Assembly: GCF_000005505.3 (NCBI RefSeq)
Contig: NC_016133.3
Span: forward strand, 59,361,237 to 59,425,236
Direction of reading: 5' to 3'
Length of the DNA stretch: 64,000 nt
Source of the DNA: Brachypodium distachyon
Lineage: Eukaryota > Streptophyta > Magnoliopsida > Poales > Poaceae
The position numbers and the translations under genes were made by a program. Of the stretch, positions 46,038 to 57,727 are shown in pieces (positions within the stretch are counted from its first letter, which is position 1; each line of letters starts with the position of its first letter). The notes beneath the pieces are model-generated. The model did no database searches, had not been told where the DNA came from, and saw nothing but the letters and a program-made list of their open reading frames with translations.

Positions 46038-47249
46038 ATGGCTCCTCCTTCCCCGCCGCCGCCGGCGACCGGCGCGCAGTACGCGCACCAGTTCCTCAAC
46101 ACGGCGCTCTCCCAGCGTGGCCCCTCGGCGTTGCCCTACGCCGAGGACGTCAAGTGGCTCATCCGCAACCACCTGGTGGCCCTCGCCGACGCCTTCCCCT
46201 CCCTCCACCCCAAGGCCGCCCTCTTCACCCACAACGACGGCCGCGCCGCCCACCTGCTCCAGGCCGATGGCACCATCCCCATCCACCACGGCGGCGCCAC
46301 CTACAACCTCCCCGCCGTCATCTGGCTCCCCGAGCCCTACCCGCGCTCCCCGCCCCTCTTCTTCCTCTCCCCCACCCGAGACATGCTCATCAAGCCCCAC
46401 CACCCCCTCGTCGACCGCTCTGGGCTCGTCGCCAACGCCCCCTACCTCCGCTCCTGGGTCTTCCCTTCCTCCAACCTCCTCGACCTCGTCAGATCCCTCT
46501 CCCACCTCTTCGGCCTCGACCCGCCTCTCTTCACCAGATCGGTCGCCAACCCTCCTGCTCCTGCTCCTGCTCCTGTCCCTACCCCTCCTCCTGCTGCCTC
46601 TTCTCCTGCGCCTCGCCAGGAGCTCTATTCTCCTGCCCCTCGTCCCTACAGGTTCCCTGCCTCGCCCCAGCTTGCCGCCCGACCCCCGCCCACAGAGGAC
46701 CCCGCCGAGGTCTTCAGGCGCAATGCCATATCCAAGCTCGTCGACACGGCCTATGCCGACGCTGCTGCCCTGCGCACTGCACGTGAGGCCGAGGTCGACA
46801 CCCTCTTTGCTGTGCAGGCTGAGCTGCGTGCCCGGGGGGACATGGTGGGTGATGGGGTGCGCAGGATAGCTGAAGAGAAGGAGGCTCTCGAGCGCCGTCT
46901 TCAGGATGTAATGATGGCCACAGACGTCACCGAGGCATGGGTCGCGCAGAACAGGAAGGGGTCTGCTGCCCACGACACCGACGCTGACGGGGCCATTCAA
47001 CCGGCGGATGCGCTATCCAGGCAGATGCTCGATTGCACCGCCACTGATTTGGCACTTGAGGACACCATTTACGCGCTCGACAAGGCTGTTCAGGACGGAT
47101 CCGTGCCATTCGACGGCTACCTCAGGAGTGTGCGCGCTCTCGCACGGGAGCAGTTTTTCCAGCGCGTCCTCTGCACCAAGGTGAACAATGCGCAGCAACA
47201 GGCACATGTTGCTCGGATGGCAGCGCGCGCACCACAGTATGCATCCTGA
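46038..47249 (+). CDS. ELC: ESCRT-I subunit ELC (VPS23/TSG101 homolog)
   Basis: An intronless 403-residue gene. The UEV domain, about residues 15-160, resembles an E2 enzyme but has no catalytic Cys; seen are DVKWLIRNHLVALADAFPSL, GGATYNLPAVIWLPEPYP and the PSSNLLDLVRSL helix. A Pro-rich linker (about 175-225), a coiled coil (about 255-300: REAEVDTLFAVQAELRARGD and EEKEALERRLQDV) and the C-terminal steadiness box (about 325-395: ALEDTIYALDKAVQDGSVPF) follow. VPS23 binds ubiquitinated cargo and joins VPS28 and VPS37 to sort membrane proteins into multivesicular bodies. The domain order matches the family throughout. The gene is GC-rich, leaving a 327-residue spurious frame open on the other strand. 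Confidence 0.95.
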   Translation: MAPPSPPPPATGAQYAHQFLNTALSQRGPSALPYAEDVKWLIRNHLVALADAFPSLHPKAALFTHNDGRAAHLLQADGTIPIHHGGATYNLPAVIWLPEPYPRSPPLFFLSPTRDMLIKPHHPLVDRSGLVANAPYLRSWVFPSSNLLDLVRSLSHLFGLDPPLFTRSVANPPAPAPAPVPTPPPAASSPAPRQELYSPAPRPYRFPASPQLAARPPPTEDPAEVFRRNAISKLVDTAYADAAALRTAREAEVDTLFAVQAELRARGDMVGDGVRRIAEEKEALERRLQDVMMATDVTEAWVAQNRKGSAAHDTDADGAIQPADALSRQMLDCTATDLALEDTIYALDKAVQDGSVPFDGYLRSVRALAREQFFQRVLCTKVNNAQQQAHVARMAARAPQYAS

Positions 47250-49021
47250 GGGATAGGTCAGTATACTTGCTTTACAATTGATTCCATCCCATCACAAGAG
47301 TTGCTCACAGTGTAAAGTTCGCTCCTGGTGTGTGCTTATTAGCGGGATCTGTGTCTGGCCACAATTACTGAATGTGAGCAGATGGATGCTGTCTGTGTGT
47401 CGGTAGCAATAAGAAACATAAGTTGGGAGTGGCAGAGTGCAGTCCATGGTGTTGTGTATGCCTGTGTGGGCCTTGAATTCATAGTACATATCTCAGTTTT
47501 GTTCCTTACGATTATTTGATGTTCCCACTACATTCCCACATTTTGCTAGTTGCAGTCTAACGTGCAAATTTATACATGAGAAGGATATGAAGTCTTCAAT
47601 ACTTTGGGAATGCAATGTATAGATGCTTTTTTTAAGTTTGTAGTGGCACCTGTATGAACTTATTCTACCCTTGAGACTTGGAATTGAGAATTGTTTACTA
47701 ATTGTGATATCTGGCTTGTGAAATTTGCGACAAATGGGAATACATTACTTTATTGTCTCTGCTGTAACTGAAGTTTGGTGGGTTCTTTTGGCTTGATCTG
47801 TAATTTGTACAAATATCGACAGGTTGTAAATGTTTCTTGAATATGAGACTACCAATTCTTTACTGACCTGTTGGATCTGCCACGCTTCACACTGTGGTAG
47901 CATATTTCGTTGCTTCTAGACTGGTTCAGCCATTCTGTAATTGTTCTGTTGGATAATTTATGTAACAACCTTCTCCTATCTGAACTAATTGTAGTTCTGT
48001 TTGACGTGACATACTCAGTGAAACAGAGCAGACTCCTGGGGTAATTAACTTGAACAAAGTTGACAATATTGTCAGCACTAAATTTTCAATATATGTAGCA
48101 AGTATGTTACTGGCTTTTGAAGTACTATAATTATTTGACTTATAAGGCTTCCATGCAGTGTTTTGCTAAAAGAAAGATTTGCTTGAAAATGTGTTACACA
48201 ACGACAGCGCTTGTAATTTTGTTTGTAGCACCTAGCTGAATGTGTTAGGAACTGTTTATGTACCTAGGTCATCCTCAAGTTTGATGGCTCGGTAAAAGGT
48301 CGTCTCAAGCTCCAGCGACGCCAACATTTTGGGATGACAACGTGGAGCTTGAAGCAGCCTGGGATGGGATAAGAGAAGAAGCAAGGGGAAGGAGTGTGTT
48401 CGCTTGTGCATTTGTCTCTGTTGTTGTGACAAAACAAAGAAGATGGATCATTCCTTTGATAGGTTGGTCCAGTGGAGGACTTCTCTAAGAAGAATGTTTG
48501 TTGGGGTTATCGTCAAAATGCCTTCAAAATATGGTAATTGTCAATTTTTTATGTGCCTCTTTATTTGTAAAGGCATTTTAACAAACGTATGTAATGGTTC
48601 AAAATGCCTTTGAGCTGTCAAGTGCATCCTCAAAATGCCCTTCGTTGAAATTGTCACATTGCACCCTCGGGCAGCAAGAGACCACATCCAGAAATCTGGA
48701 GAGACAATATATATTTATGCACGATGATGTTTTAACAATTTCATCAGTAGTTACGTTTAACGGCTCAAGGACAAATCTGGCCTACTACACATGTTTGGAA
48801 GGGCATTTTTGACAACATGTTTGCAAGAGCATTTTGGCAATCATTCGTATTTGTCGAGTGCGTGTATTCCCCAAAAATATATGATAAGGGGTAGTGTAAA
48901 CTCCTGCTGAATAGCAGTGTGTAGGGGCCTAGTGATCCTCTAAAATAAAACAAAGTCCATACACACAAAAATACTCCGTACATCTCAGATCAAACTAATC
49001 AAACTCCAGCAAGCAAGCTAG
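47250..49021. other. Convergent spacer between ELC and the DUF760 gene
   Basis: AT-rich, 1.8 kb. A possible inverted repeat (GTCAAAATGCCTTC at 48512 against GGAAGGGCATTTTTGAC at 48797) may mark an old foldback element. No gene is recognised. Confidence 0.5.
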
Positions 49022-51882
49022 CTATTGTGTTTGCGTGTTGTCTCCAGGACCCGGTGGCAGCTCGCCTATCTTTGGGCTTGGGGGAGCACCAAGAACTCTT
49101 TCCATGTCAAAGCGCACCTCAATGTTGCGCATGCTGTACCCAACAATCATCAGCCAGAACAGCAAGTTGGCTAGCTGAGTACCGCTTGTTTCCGAAACTG
49201 CCGTCTGCACCAATCACTCACACCAAGTCAGCAACACAAACACATACATTCTTCTCACCAACCAAAACTACTAGGTTAATTTTACCTTCATTTGTGCAGG
49301 GTCAGACACGGCCAGAAGACGCTTTATGAATTCATTCATGGCAAATACAACGTCCTCGCCAGCACTACTAGCCAGTTCCTACAATAGTTGGTTTACAACA
49401 AGTAACCAGATGAGGATTAGCAAAACCAGTCATCAAATTGGCTAAGACAATCAAAAGTCAGCCTCTGCATCTGAAGATGGAAATTTGCGCTTCTTCAAAG
49501 ACAACATAACTAACGGAGGAACTCCTAGAAGCAACCTCAAGTATGTCTAATTTAGAATAACAGATTCAATATATACCTTTAAATTTTGAGGTTCCAGAGT
49601 TTTTAGATATTCCAAGAGTTCATTGCTTCCTTGAGATGATTTCCTAGCGACTTGACGGCTCAGCTCATCGATTTCTGCCTCAAGCAATTCTATATATTTT
49701 ACAGCATCAATTTTTTCTGGTCCAGTGGACTTGTTCCATCGGATCACTTCCCCACTTACCTTTTTCTGGGTTCCAGGAGCGTAATCTTCTGAACCCTACA
49801 GTTGTCAAACATGCGTATTAGACAACCTCTCATGAGACCAAAAACAGCTAGAATTATTTGGAATCAATTCACCAAAATTTACTATTTATGAGAATTGAAA
49901 TAACAAAACTCTTTCAGAATGGTCAAACAACACGAGTATATTATTAGAAAGTCAATGGGCATGATTCTAGAAACTCAGCCAAGTAACAAGTGCAAATTTC
50001 TCAGACAGATCTACAAAGAACACACTAGAATATATCAAGGTTTGACTGTTTAACAGAATCATTATTAACTAAGCAATGATAGTTCAATATACATCATACA
50101 TGACATGATTCCATCATCCAGTCCATATTGCAGTGGAATCATTTTAGATTAATTTTTACATTTTTTTAAGCGAGTGATACTATTTATAGAGACAATATTT
50201 GCACAACCATTTAAGCAGTGTATCCATGTGAGAAGTAATAACCAATATTTGTAGAGAAGAACCTTTTCTTCTTTCGGTTCAGGAAGAGCGATCTGCTCCA
50301 AACTCTGTTGCAATTCCAGACGGTACTGTGCATTCCTGAACATGTATCCAGTCATCAAAACACTGTACATAAGCTGAGCCAGATTTTCAGCAACCTGCAT
50401 TGATGAAAACATAATGAAACATGTCAGAAGTCCACGGTATAATCATACATATGTTCTATGCAAACAAACTGTGAAATAAATGCCTTAAAAGAAAAGTAAG
50501 CATCATGAATTTTACAGATGAAGTTTAATTACCGTTGTTACAGTTACAGCAAAAAATTGAGGTGGCAGAGTCCCAATCATATTAGTCACTGTATGGCGCA
50601 TGGCATCAACAACCTTTGAGGAGAAAAACATAGAGGCTATGTCAGCATATAAGGTTTATCTTTTAGGAATAGCTAGTAGTTCTAGACTGCAAGCATCAGT
50701 TGCAGGAAACCCGGCGAGAAAAGACAAGTAAAAAAACCTGCGTCGGAGCTCTTTTTATGAAGAGCTCCATAAATTCTGGCTGGACACTTCTTATGTATTC
50801 CAGGAGAATATCCCTCCGGTTCTTTGGCTGTAAGGATAAAAGTAACACATAAGCATAGAGTTTGAAAAACACATCTGGATGCAAAAATAGAACTATAGCT
50901 ATATTGTTTGAGAGGAAGGTATTAGTGGGCAGTGTCATTTCTTTTCGGTGATACCAGAACATAATAAGAGGCGTGGGGCTAAACTGAGAGCTAAAGATCT
51001 ATGTAATCTTGCATAGCTTCAACAGTCAGCCATTCCGACAAAGACGAAATGGGGTACTTATTATTCTGTTGGTTTACACATTTCGGTTGACACAGTTAAC
51101 ACAGATTCCAGTGCAGTTAACATGAATACTCGGATTCTAGTGAACCCCGCACAGTGTCAGGACATAATTAACAACATCAGGAGGCAGCAGTATAGGAAAG
51201 ACACAGGGTTGGATGTGCTATAACTTCTCAGAGATATAAACACCTTACGCCAAGTTATTTTTGCAGGGGTAAGGCAAAGGGAGGGGAGGGAAAATTACTA
51301 TAAAATCCATTAATAGTATTGGTTCTGCAGAGTGCAGAGACCAGTCGAAACTAGTTCTGGGGGCAGTTTACAGTAAAACCTGCAGACAGCCAGTCACCTT
51401 AGCAACACTCCATGACTCCCTGAACCTGAAGTGATACTGGACAGCTTATTATTAACACTGGGCTAGCTAGATACCAGTGATCGTTGACCAATGTTCCATC
51501 TGATCTAATACCTGCTTATCATATACTTATGGGAAAAAGTGTAAGCATGGCGACTGGACATTTTAGACCGGAGGGTGCAGACGAAACTGAAATTAAATTA
51601 AAGCGAAACGAAATGAATTGGATTTGAAGAGGGCCGTAGATTAAGGGAGGAGGACGGAAGCAGAGCAGGCGTGGATTTATTTACCAGATTGGAGGCGCCA
51701 TCCCCGGCACCGGCAGAGCCGTTGGTTGTTGCGCTGGCCAGGCGGAGGCGGAGGGGCCGGCTGCGGCGGGTGGGGAAGGAGACGAGAGACCAACGGCGCT
51801 GTAGCGGCGGGGCCGAGCGGAGTAACCTAGAAGAAGAAGCAGAAGCAGAGGAGGAGGAGGAGAGCAGGAGGGATGGGGACAT
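49022..51882 (-). CDS. Plastid-targeted DUF760 protein
   Basis: Seven coding exons on the minus strand: 51685-51882, 50738-50827, 50533-50613, 50263-50394, 49577-49795, 49286-49378 and 49022-49204. The start is MSPSLLLSSSSSASAS; the upstream in-frame extension has no ATG. The first 60 residues, rich in Ser and Arg and almost free of acidic residues, are a typical chloroplast transit peptide. Two copies of the DUF760 pattern follow: RRDILLEYIRSVQPEFMELF with AENLAQLMYSVLMTGYMFRN, then NELLEYLKTLEPQNLKELAS with GTQLANLLFWLMIVGYSMRN. Arabidopsis relatives include MEB5.2 (At3g17800). The biochemical role of the domain is not known to me. The repeated core suggests an internal duplication within the family. 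Confidence 0.87.
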
Positions 51883-53747
51883 GGCGACGGGCGGCGACGG
51901 CGGCGGCGTTGGTGTCGCAGCCTCGCACAATGTGTTTTAAGTCAAGTGGATAACAGATCTTGTCTGCATCAAGATCCGTGCGCGCTGCGATGTCTCTGTC
52001 ACATGATTGAATTATGAAAAATAAAATGTTGGAGGTCCTAATTTTATTTCAAAAATGTCAAGTCGGATGCACATCTAGGTCTTAAAATTGTCACAAGTGA
52101 TTCATCTTAAGTTCTATCAAGGTTAAAGTCTTAGACGCTGGCGTGGTGCGTTGATCGCCACCATATGGACTAGGCCTCACGTGTGGGATAACAAGTCGAA
52201 GGGATATTTACATAAATCTCTCTTTTTTTAATCTCTCTCATGGTTCTTTTTTGTGAGAAGACCAGAAGACGCTTCTTCGAGGAGAGTTGGACGGTGAAAC
52301 GATGACTAATCGCTGGGGGTTTTCCGTTGAGATGGCCTTAGTATGGTGATGCCTCGACAATCTCCATTATCATCATAGCTTGAAACCTATTCCCGCCCGC
52401 CATTCTTCTCTAGCTTCCATTCTTTTGTTTTTCATGGTAATCAACAAATTGTAGTTCAAATTTCGATAGGTTTTAGGTAAGAATCTGAAACATATTTCGC
52501 TCCTATGCAACCTCAATGAGGAAGGAGGCGCTATTACTGCAGCCCACGATGGTAAGCTCTTCTTGCTGACAAGCTTGAGCTTCTAGACATGGCAACAATA
52601 GGTGGAAGCGAGAGAAGCGAGAGATGACAGAGATTCGATATACTTTTTAGGGGAAGAATCGGATATTGAAGCGGAAAATATACAACCCGTGCAATCGTGC
52701 CGACGTGGCAGTGGACAACGTGACACGCTAGGTGGTTAGAGCAGTTTAGGCGCCCTTGAGACTTCTAATGAATCACCAACTATGCAATTAGAACCCCCAT
52801 GTGCAATTTTGAAGCAGTAGGACTAAAATAAAATCGGTTTTGCTATCAAGAAGTTGCATGTTTTTGGTTAGAGATCACTCGGCTGGTTGACCGTCAAACC
52901 TTAATTCAATAGCAGTACGTGGAAAAGGGGAGAGTGAGGATGTCATCTAAATCTTAATCCAACGGTTCTGACGAGCCGACTAAGATTTAAGCTTTTTTTG
53001 CTTAAAATAGCCGAAATGCCCGTGCGCTGCCACGACCACGGCCCGCTAAGTTTGTACACAGAAGGTAGATGCCGTCTGGTAGGTGAATGACAGTCCGGTC
53101 ATGTTGTTCCTCTTCCTAATTATGTATGCGAGTGGGACGACCCCTTGGTTGAAGATCTCCGGAAACCAGAAGCCCACAAGACAGAGGAGCAATGTCACAA
53201 AAATCTTTGTTGCCCTCTCACATTGCAAGATTCCATAAAAAAAAACTGTAGCAGCATAAGCAAAAACAAGGTATTTAGTAAGCTAGCTAAATTCGACGCA
53301 TATATATACACCAATCAACTGAGGAAATTAAAACAGGGTATTTAGTAGCTAGCTAAATTCGATCCACAAACGATGCATCTCTCCGAATTAATGGATGGAG
53401 CTAGTAGCTAGCAAGTGCATTCTTTCCGGTAAAGTACTGATACACAAGGGCGGACTGATTCGATGGAACCCCTCACGCGGAAACAGACGGGAGCAAGGCG
53501 GCTCGGGGTCCGGCCATGGATGCCCTCGTCGGCGCAGGTGTGAGGCGATAGTCGGATTGCCCAGATAAGAGGAGGGAACGATCCTGGGGCTCACCTGTGA
53601 GGAAGAAACAACGATAGGCAGCAGCATGGTGGTGGACCTGGTGGTGGCGGATTGGAGGGTGGGTGCGGCGGTGGCCCTGGCGTTGTGTTGATGGGAGCAA
53701 CGAAGGCGGCTGCCAATGATATGGTGGGTAATTGGGTGGCATCCAGC

Positions 53748-53812
53748 CAGGGCCGGTCCTGTGATTTCGAGGGCCTTGGGCGAACTTAAAAAACCAGGCC
53801 CCTAATATAAAC
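53748..53812 (+). mobile_element. Possible hAT element end
   Basis: Starts CAGGGCCGGTCCTGTGATTT and continues with GAGGGCCTTGGGCGAA. This is the form of the CAGGGCCGGCCC ends seen in many plant hAT elements. I find no matching opposite end, so it would be a truncated remnant; its extent is a guess. Confidence 0.35.
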
Positions 53813-54230
53813 ATCTAAATAATATCCAAATATGTATGTATACAATATGTCACAAACTCGTCACAACACATAAAATTTATCCTCTTTGTGATTTTATCAA
53901 TTCATCTACTCGCTTTCTCTTTTTTCTTTTCTCGGATGCGTATTTCTTAGTTGACATGACAATCTCAAAACTTTAACCAACCATTAGGACTAATTAAACC
54001 TATCACAAAAGGCTAGCTTACAAATAGATCCACCTAATTTTTTTTGGCTTCAAGGCGTTTGCGGTGTCTAGAGTCTAGTGTAGAATCCCTCGTAAAGGCC
54101 GATCTACCGACAGTCGAACTGTCATTGTGCATGTGCCGATTTGCATCTTCGTGGGTGACTGCGTTGTGCAACGGATTGTGCCATGCGTTCGGACTTGTAG
54201 TTTCTATCCACCCGTAGACGTACTCCCTCT

Positions 54231-54320
54231 GAAATATTACATGTATCTAGACGTTTTTTAGGCATAAATGCATCCATATTTGGGCAAATTTGACACAATT
54301 AATATTGATCGTAGGGAGTA
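54231..54320. mobile_element. Degraded Stowaway-type MITE
   Basis: TA then CTCCCTC at the left and TAGGGAG then TA at the right, the Stowaway end and target site. The inner ATGTATCTAGACG and GCATCCAT segments match the usual grass Stowaway core. The element is short at 90 bases and its hairpin is eroded. Confidence 0.65.
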
Positions 54321-54995
54321 GTAATTTTTTTAGGGACGCTTGTAGGCCGTAGGCATAATTTACGAGCAAGTACATTGATCGATCCTATCCCGACTATTGT
54401 AACGATCCATGGGCCGTGCTTGGAGCTTCGCTGGGAGAGAGGGATGGATCAGTTTTTCTGGCTCGGATTGGATTGATTTTCCTGAGAGTGCTTTATGACT
54501 TTTTTTCATACGATCCATACTCCATACCAATATTAATACATGCTTAGTTACGGGAGGCTGTATTGGACCGATGGTGATTGATACGTTAAGTTTGAAGTTG
54601 TGTTGTATTCGTGATTGATTGAATCTGGACCAATCTGGTGGAAAGCGACCGAGATACGACGACACGCAAAAAAAATTAAGAACTCAAATACATTTTTTTA
54701 GGGGGAAATACTCAAATACATTTGAGCCCGTTATTAACTGATCGGTGGACCTGGGCTTTCATGTTCCATTCCAGGTGAAGTGATTTTGCTGCAGCAAATT
54801 AACAAGGCTAAGCAAGAGAGAGCTTTGCACGTTCCTTAGAGCATTATGTACATGGTTCTTGCACTGCACGGCTGGGGGATCCTTTCATTGTGGATTGCTA
54901 CGCCGGGCACTGCTATATATAGCAATAGTACATATGAAATGGCATCGGATAGAAAGGAAATAATTGAGTCGATCTGGCCGGCGGTGGCGAAAACT

Positions 54996-55003
54996 TATAA
55001 ATA
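54996..55003 (+). promoter_or_regulatory. TATA box of the CHX gene
   Basis: TATAAATA, 94 bases before the start codon. The same 15-base sequence GCTATATATAGCAAT lies on both sides of it (54912-54926 and 55013-55027). Confidence 0.55.
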
Positions 55004-55096
55004 GGTATTGATGCTATATATAGCAATTGGGCAAGGTAGGCAGAGCTGGATCATCGTCCGGCGGAGTCTGGCCGGCCCGCCGGGCCATCGAGATAC

Positions 55097-57727
55097 ATGG
55101 CGATCTCTCATCACGGTGACGAGGAGGAGAGGTGCTCGTCGCAGGTGGGCGAAGGCGCCTACTTCATGGCCGGCCTCATGCTCATCAACGGCCTCATGCT
55201 CACCGTCCTCGCTCTCTCCGGCATCTTCCACTCCGCGCTCCGCCGCCTCGGCCAGCCAAGCATCATCTCCCACATCCTCGTACGTATGCGTCTCAATTCA
55301 TTCTTCATTCATTCAATCCAATATATGGGGAATTCAGTGAAGAAACTGAAAATGCAGGCCGGCGTCGTTGTTGGGCCGACGTTTCTAGGCCGCGCGGTGG
55401 ACCTCCGGCGGCTGGGCATGGAGGACGCCGGCCGCGCGCTGGGCGACACCATCTACTACCTCCGCATCGTCTTCATGTTCTTCGTCGGCCTCGAGATGGA
55501 CCTCCGCTACCTCCGCCACAACCTCCGCCGCTCCCTCGTGCTGGCCTGCGGCGGCTCCGCCGTCTGCCTCCTGCTGGCCTTCCTCGCCGGGCCCTTCTTC
55601 TTCGGCCTCCTCCACCCGGGCGAGGGCCCCTTCCACCCGGCCAAGCTGTACGCCTCCACCACGCTCTTGATGCTCGTCCTCTCCAGCACCGCCTCCCCCG
55701 TCCTCATCCGCATCGTCACCGAGCTCAAGCTCACCGCCTCCGAGACCGGCCAGCTCGCCATCGGTGCCGCCTTCGCCACCGACATCGCCTCGCTCACCGC
55801 CATCAGCATGATGGTCGTCAACCCGACCTCCTTCGACAGAGACACGGGCAAGCCCCTGCCGCCGCGCATCCCCAACGCGGACGCGCCGTCCGTGCAGCTC
55901 GTCGTCTTCGTCTGGCTCGCGCTCGTCGTATGGGCCGCCGCCGCGCTCGCCGTCCGCGCCGCCAGGCTGCTCAACCGGGTCAGGCGGGGGCACCGCTACA
56001 TCAGCATGTACGAGCTGTGCGGCATGCTGCTGCTCATCGTGAGCCTGTCGCTGTCGGCGCAGCACCTGGGCTACAGCGCGTCCATGGCCGCCTACATCAT
56101 CGGGCTCGCCATGCCGCGGGACGGGCCCATGGCGCGCACGCTCGTGGACCGCCTCACCTACCCGGTCCACCAGCTCATCATGCCGCTCTGCTTCGGCGCC
56201 ATCGGGGCCAGGCTCGACTTCGCCCAGATCGGCCGCTTCACCGCCTCCCAGCTCACCGCCGCCGTCACCTTCGCCACGCTGCTCAGCGTCGCCGGCAAGG
56301 TCGCCGGCACCGTGCTGGCCTGCCGGATGCTGGGCTCCATCTCGGCGCAGGAGGCGCTCGTGCTGGGCTTCCTGCTCAACGTGAAGGGCTACTCGGACAT
56401 CCTGGCCATCAACTTCGGCGACAAGAGCGGCGTGTGGGGCGAGACGGCGCAGGTGGTGCTGCTCCTCTCCTCCATCGTCAACACCTTCATGGCCGGCCCG
56501 GCCTCCGCCGCCATCGTCCGCCAGCAGCGCCGCGCCTTCACCTACCGCTCGCACTGCCTCCAGGACCTCAGGCTCGACCACGAGCTCAGAGTGCTGGTCT
56601 GCGTGCACGGCGCCGCCGGCGTCCACGCCATGCTCACCCTGGCCGAGCTCTCCAAGGGCAGCGCTCCCATCGCCGTCTACCTCCTCCACCTCATCGAGCT
56701 CAAGACCAAGAGCAAGTACGCCATCACGCACCTGTACAGAGACCCCCTGGATGCCGTGGACAAGAAGAAGGACGACGACGACCAGTGGGGCTACTCCAGG
56801 GAGATGGACCAGGTCACGGCCGCCGTCCACGCATTCACCAACGACACCGCCGTGCCCGTGCGGCAGATGACGGCCATCTCCAACCTCTTGTCCATGGACG
56901 CCGACGTGCGCAACGCCATGGAGGACGCGCGCGCCTCGCTCGTCATCGTCCCTTTCCACAAGGACCGCCGCTACGACGGACGCATGGTGTGCCGAAGGGA
57001 AGGCCGCCGCCAGCTCAACCAGAGGATCATGCACAAGGCGCCCTGCACCGTGGGCTTGCTCGTCGACCGGAACCTCCCCAGCATCTCCGGTGACGAAGCC
57101 AACGACGAAGACGAGTCGCCGCTGCTGGAACAGTGCGCGTTCACGGTGGCGGCGGTGTTCCTGGGCGGGCCGGACGACAGGGAGGCGGTGGCGTACGCGA
57201 CGCGGCTGGCGGCGCATCCGGCGGTGAGCGTCACGGTGTCCAGGTTCCTCCTCCCGGCAGCGGAGCCGGAACCGGACAGGCGGTCGTCCTTCGTGTCGGC
57301 GGTGGAGGAGGTGGTCCTGGAGGAGGTGGAAGAAGAAGAGGAGGAGTCGGTGGCGGCGGACAGGGAGTTCATGGAGGAGATGTACACGCGTTTCGTGGAG
57401 CCGGGGCACGTGGCCTACACGGAGCGCTACGTCAGCAACGGGGTGGAGACGCTCAACTCGCTCAGCTCCATGGTCGGGGCCTACTCGCTCTTCGTCGTCG
57501 GCAAGGGCAGCGGCGGCGGGGCGGCGTGGACGGCCATGACGGCAGGCATGGGAGGGCTGGAGGAGGAAGAAGAGTGCTCGGAGCTGGGACCAATCGGGGA
57601 GCTCCTGGCGTCGGACGACCTGCTGGCCGCCGGCTGCAGCTGCTCAGTGTTGGTGCTCCAGCAGCACACTCTGCACCGCAAGATGAAGACATGGCGGCGG
57701 CGCCATCCCCATTCCATCCTCAGTTGA
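55097..57727 (+). CDS. CHX-type cation/proton exchanger (CPA2), CHX28-like
   Basis: Two exons, 55097-55279 and 55358-57727. The 78-base intron (GTACGT to ATGCAG) is in frame and lacks stops, so the frame reads through it, but removing it joins ISHIL to AGVVVGPTFLGR as in the family. The product is about 850 residues. A block of about 12 membrane helices comes first (MLINGLMLTVLALSGIF, VFMFFVGLEMDLRYL, LIMPLCFGAIGARLDF). The cation site region reads AIGAAFATDIASL. A long cytosolic part with universal-stress-protein-like folds follows (ELRVLVCVHGAAGVHAMLTL, ARASLVIVPFHKD, YSLFVVGKGSGGG). CHX proteins exchange K+ or Na+ for H+ at endomembranes or the plasma membrane and set local pH. The similarity to CHX28 is from memory. 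The gene is extremely GC-rich. Confidence 0.9.
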   Translation: MAISHHGDEEERCSSQVGEGAYFMAGLMLINGLMLTVLALSGIFHSALRRLGQPSIISHILVRMRLNSFFIHSIQYMGNSVKKLKMQAGVVVGPTFLGRAVDLRRLGMEDAGRALGDTIYYLRIVFMFFVGLEMDLRYLRHNLRRSLVLACGGSAVCLLLAFLAGPFFFGLLHPGEGPFHPAKLYASTTLLMLVLSSTASPVLIRIVTELKLTASETGQLAIGAAFATDIASLTAISMMVVNPTSFDRDTGKPLPPRIPNADAPSVQLVVFVWLALVVWAAAALAVRAARLLNRVRRGHRYISMYELCGMLLLIVSLSLSAQHLGYSASMAAYIIGLAMPRDGPMARTLVDRLTYPVHQLIMPLCFGAIGARLDFAQIGRFTASQLTAAVTFATLLSVAGKVAGTVLACRMLGSISAQEALVLGFLLNVKGYSDILAINFGDKSGVWGETAQVVLLLSSIVNTFMAGPASAAIVRQQRRAFTYRSHCLQDLRLDHELRVLVCVHGAAGVHAMLTLAELSKGSAPIAVYLLHLIELKTKSKYAITHLYRDPLDAVDKKKDDDDQWGYSREMDQVTAAVHAFTNDTAVPVRQMTAISNLLSMDADVRNAMEDARASLVIVPFHKDRRYDGRMVCRREGRRQLNQRIMHKAPCTVGLLVDRNLPSISGDEANDEDESPLLEQCAFTVAAVFLGGPDDREAVAYATRLAAHPAVSVTVSRFLLPAAEPEPDRRSSFVSAVEEVVLEEVEEEEEESVAADREFMEEMYTRFVEPGHVAYTERYVSNGVETLNSLSSMVGAYSLFVVGKGSGGGAAWTAMTAGMGGLEEEEECSELGPIGELLASDDLLAAGCSCSVLVLQQHTLHRKMKTWRRRHPHSILS

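Larger units (their letters stand above)
51883..55096. other. Gene-poor stretch with transposon remnants
   Basis: The longest gene-free region, 3.2 kb. It holds the DUF760 promoter at the left end, a duplicated 25-base segment (53270-53296 and 53338-53362), one hAT-like end, one Stowaway-like MITE, and the CHX promoter at the right. Open frames here are short and unrelated to anything I recognise. Confidence 0.6.

Noticed and set aside
46017..47000. A 327-codon minus-strand frame over ELC
   Set aside because: Gly/Glu/Val-rich shadow of a GC-rich gene; ELC has all its domains on the other strand.
53046..53228. Short minus-strand frame with a hydrophobic segment (FVTLLLCLVGFWFPEIF)
   Set aside because: It could be a fragment of a membrane or secreted protein gene, but no second exon, start context or family match is apparent.
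53473..53814. 113-codon minus-strand frame rich in Pro and His
   Set aside because: Repetitive composition, and it overlaps a suspected hAT end; no domain.
55280..55357. Reading CHX as one exon through 55280-55357
   Set aside because: The stretch has no stop, but it has a clean GTACGT donor and ATGCAG acceptor and would insert 26 foreign residues into a conserved helix region (ISHIL-AGVVVGP).
55385..57409. A 674-codon open frame on the minus strand and a 653-codon frame shifted on the plus strand, over the CHX gene
   Set aside because: Both arise from the extreme GC content of CHX, which makes stop codons rare in every frame. The translated sequences are low-complexity His/Arg/Gly/Ala text with no domain; the CHX frame is clearly the coding one.
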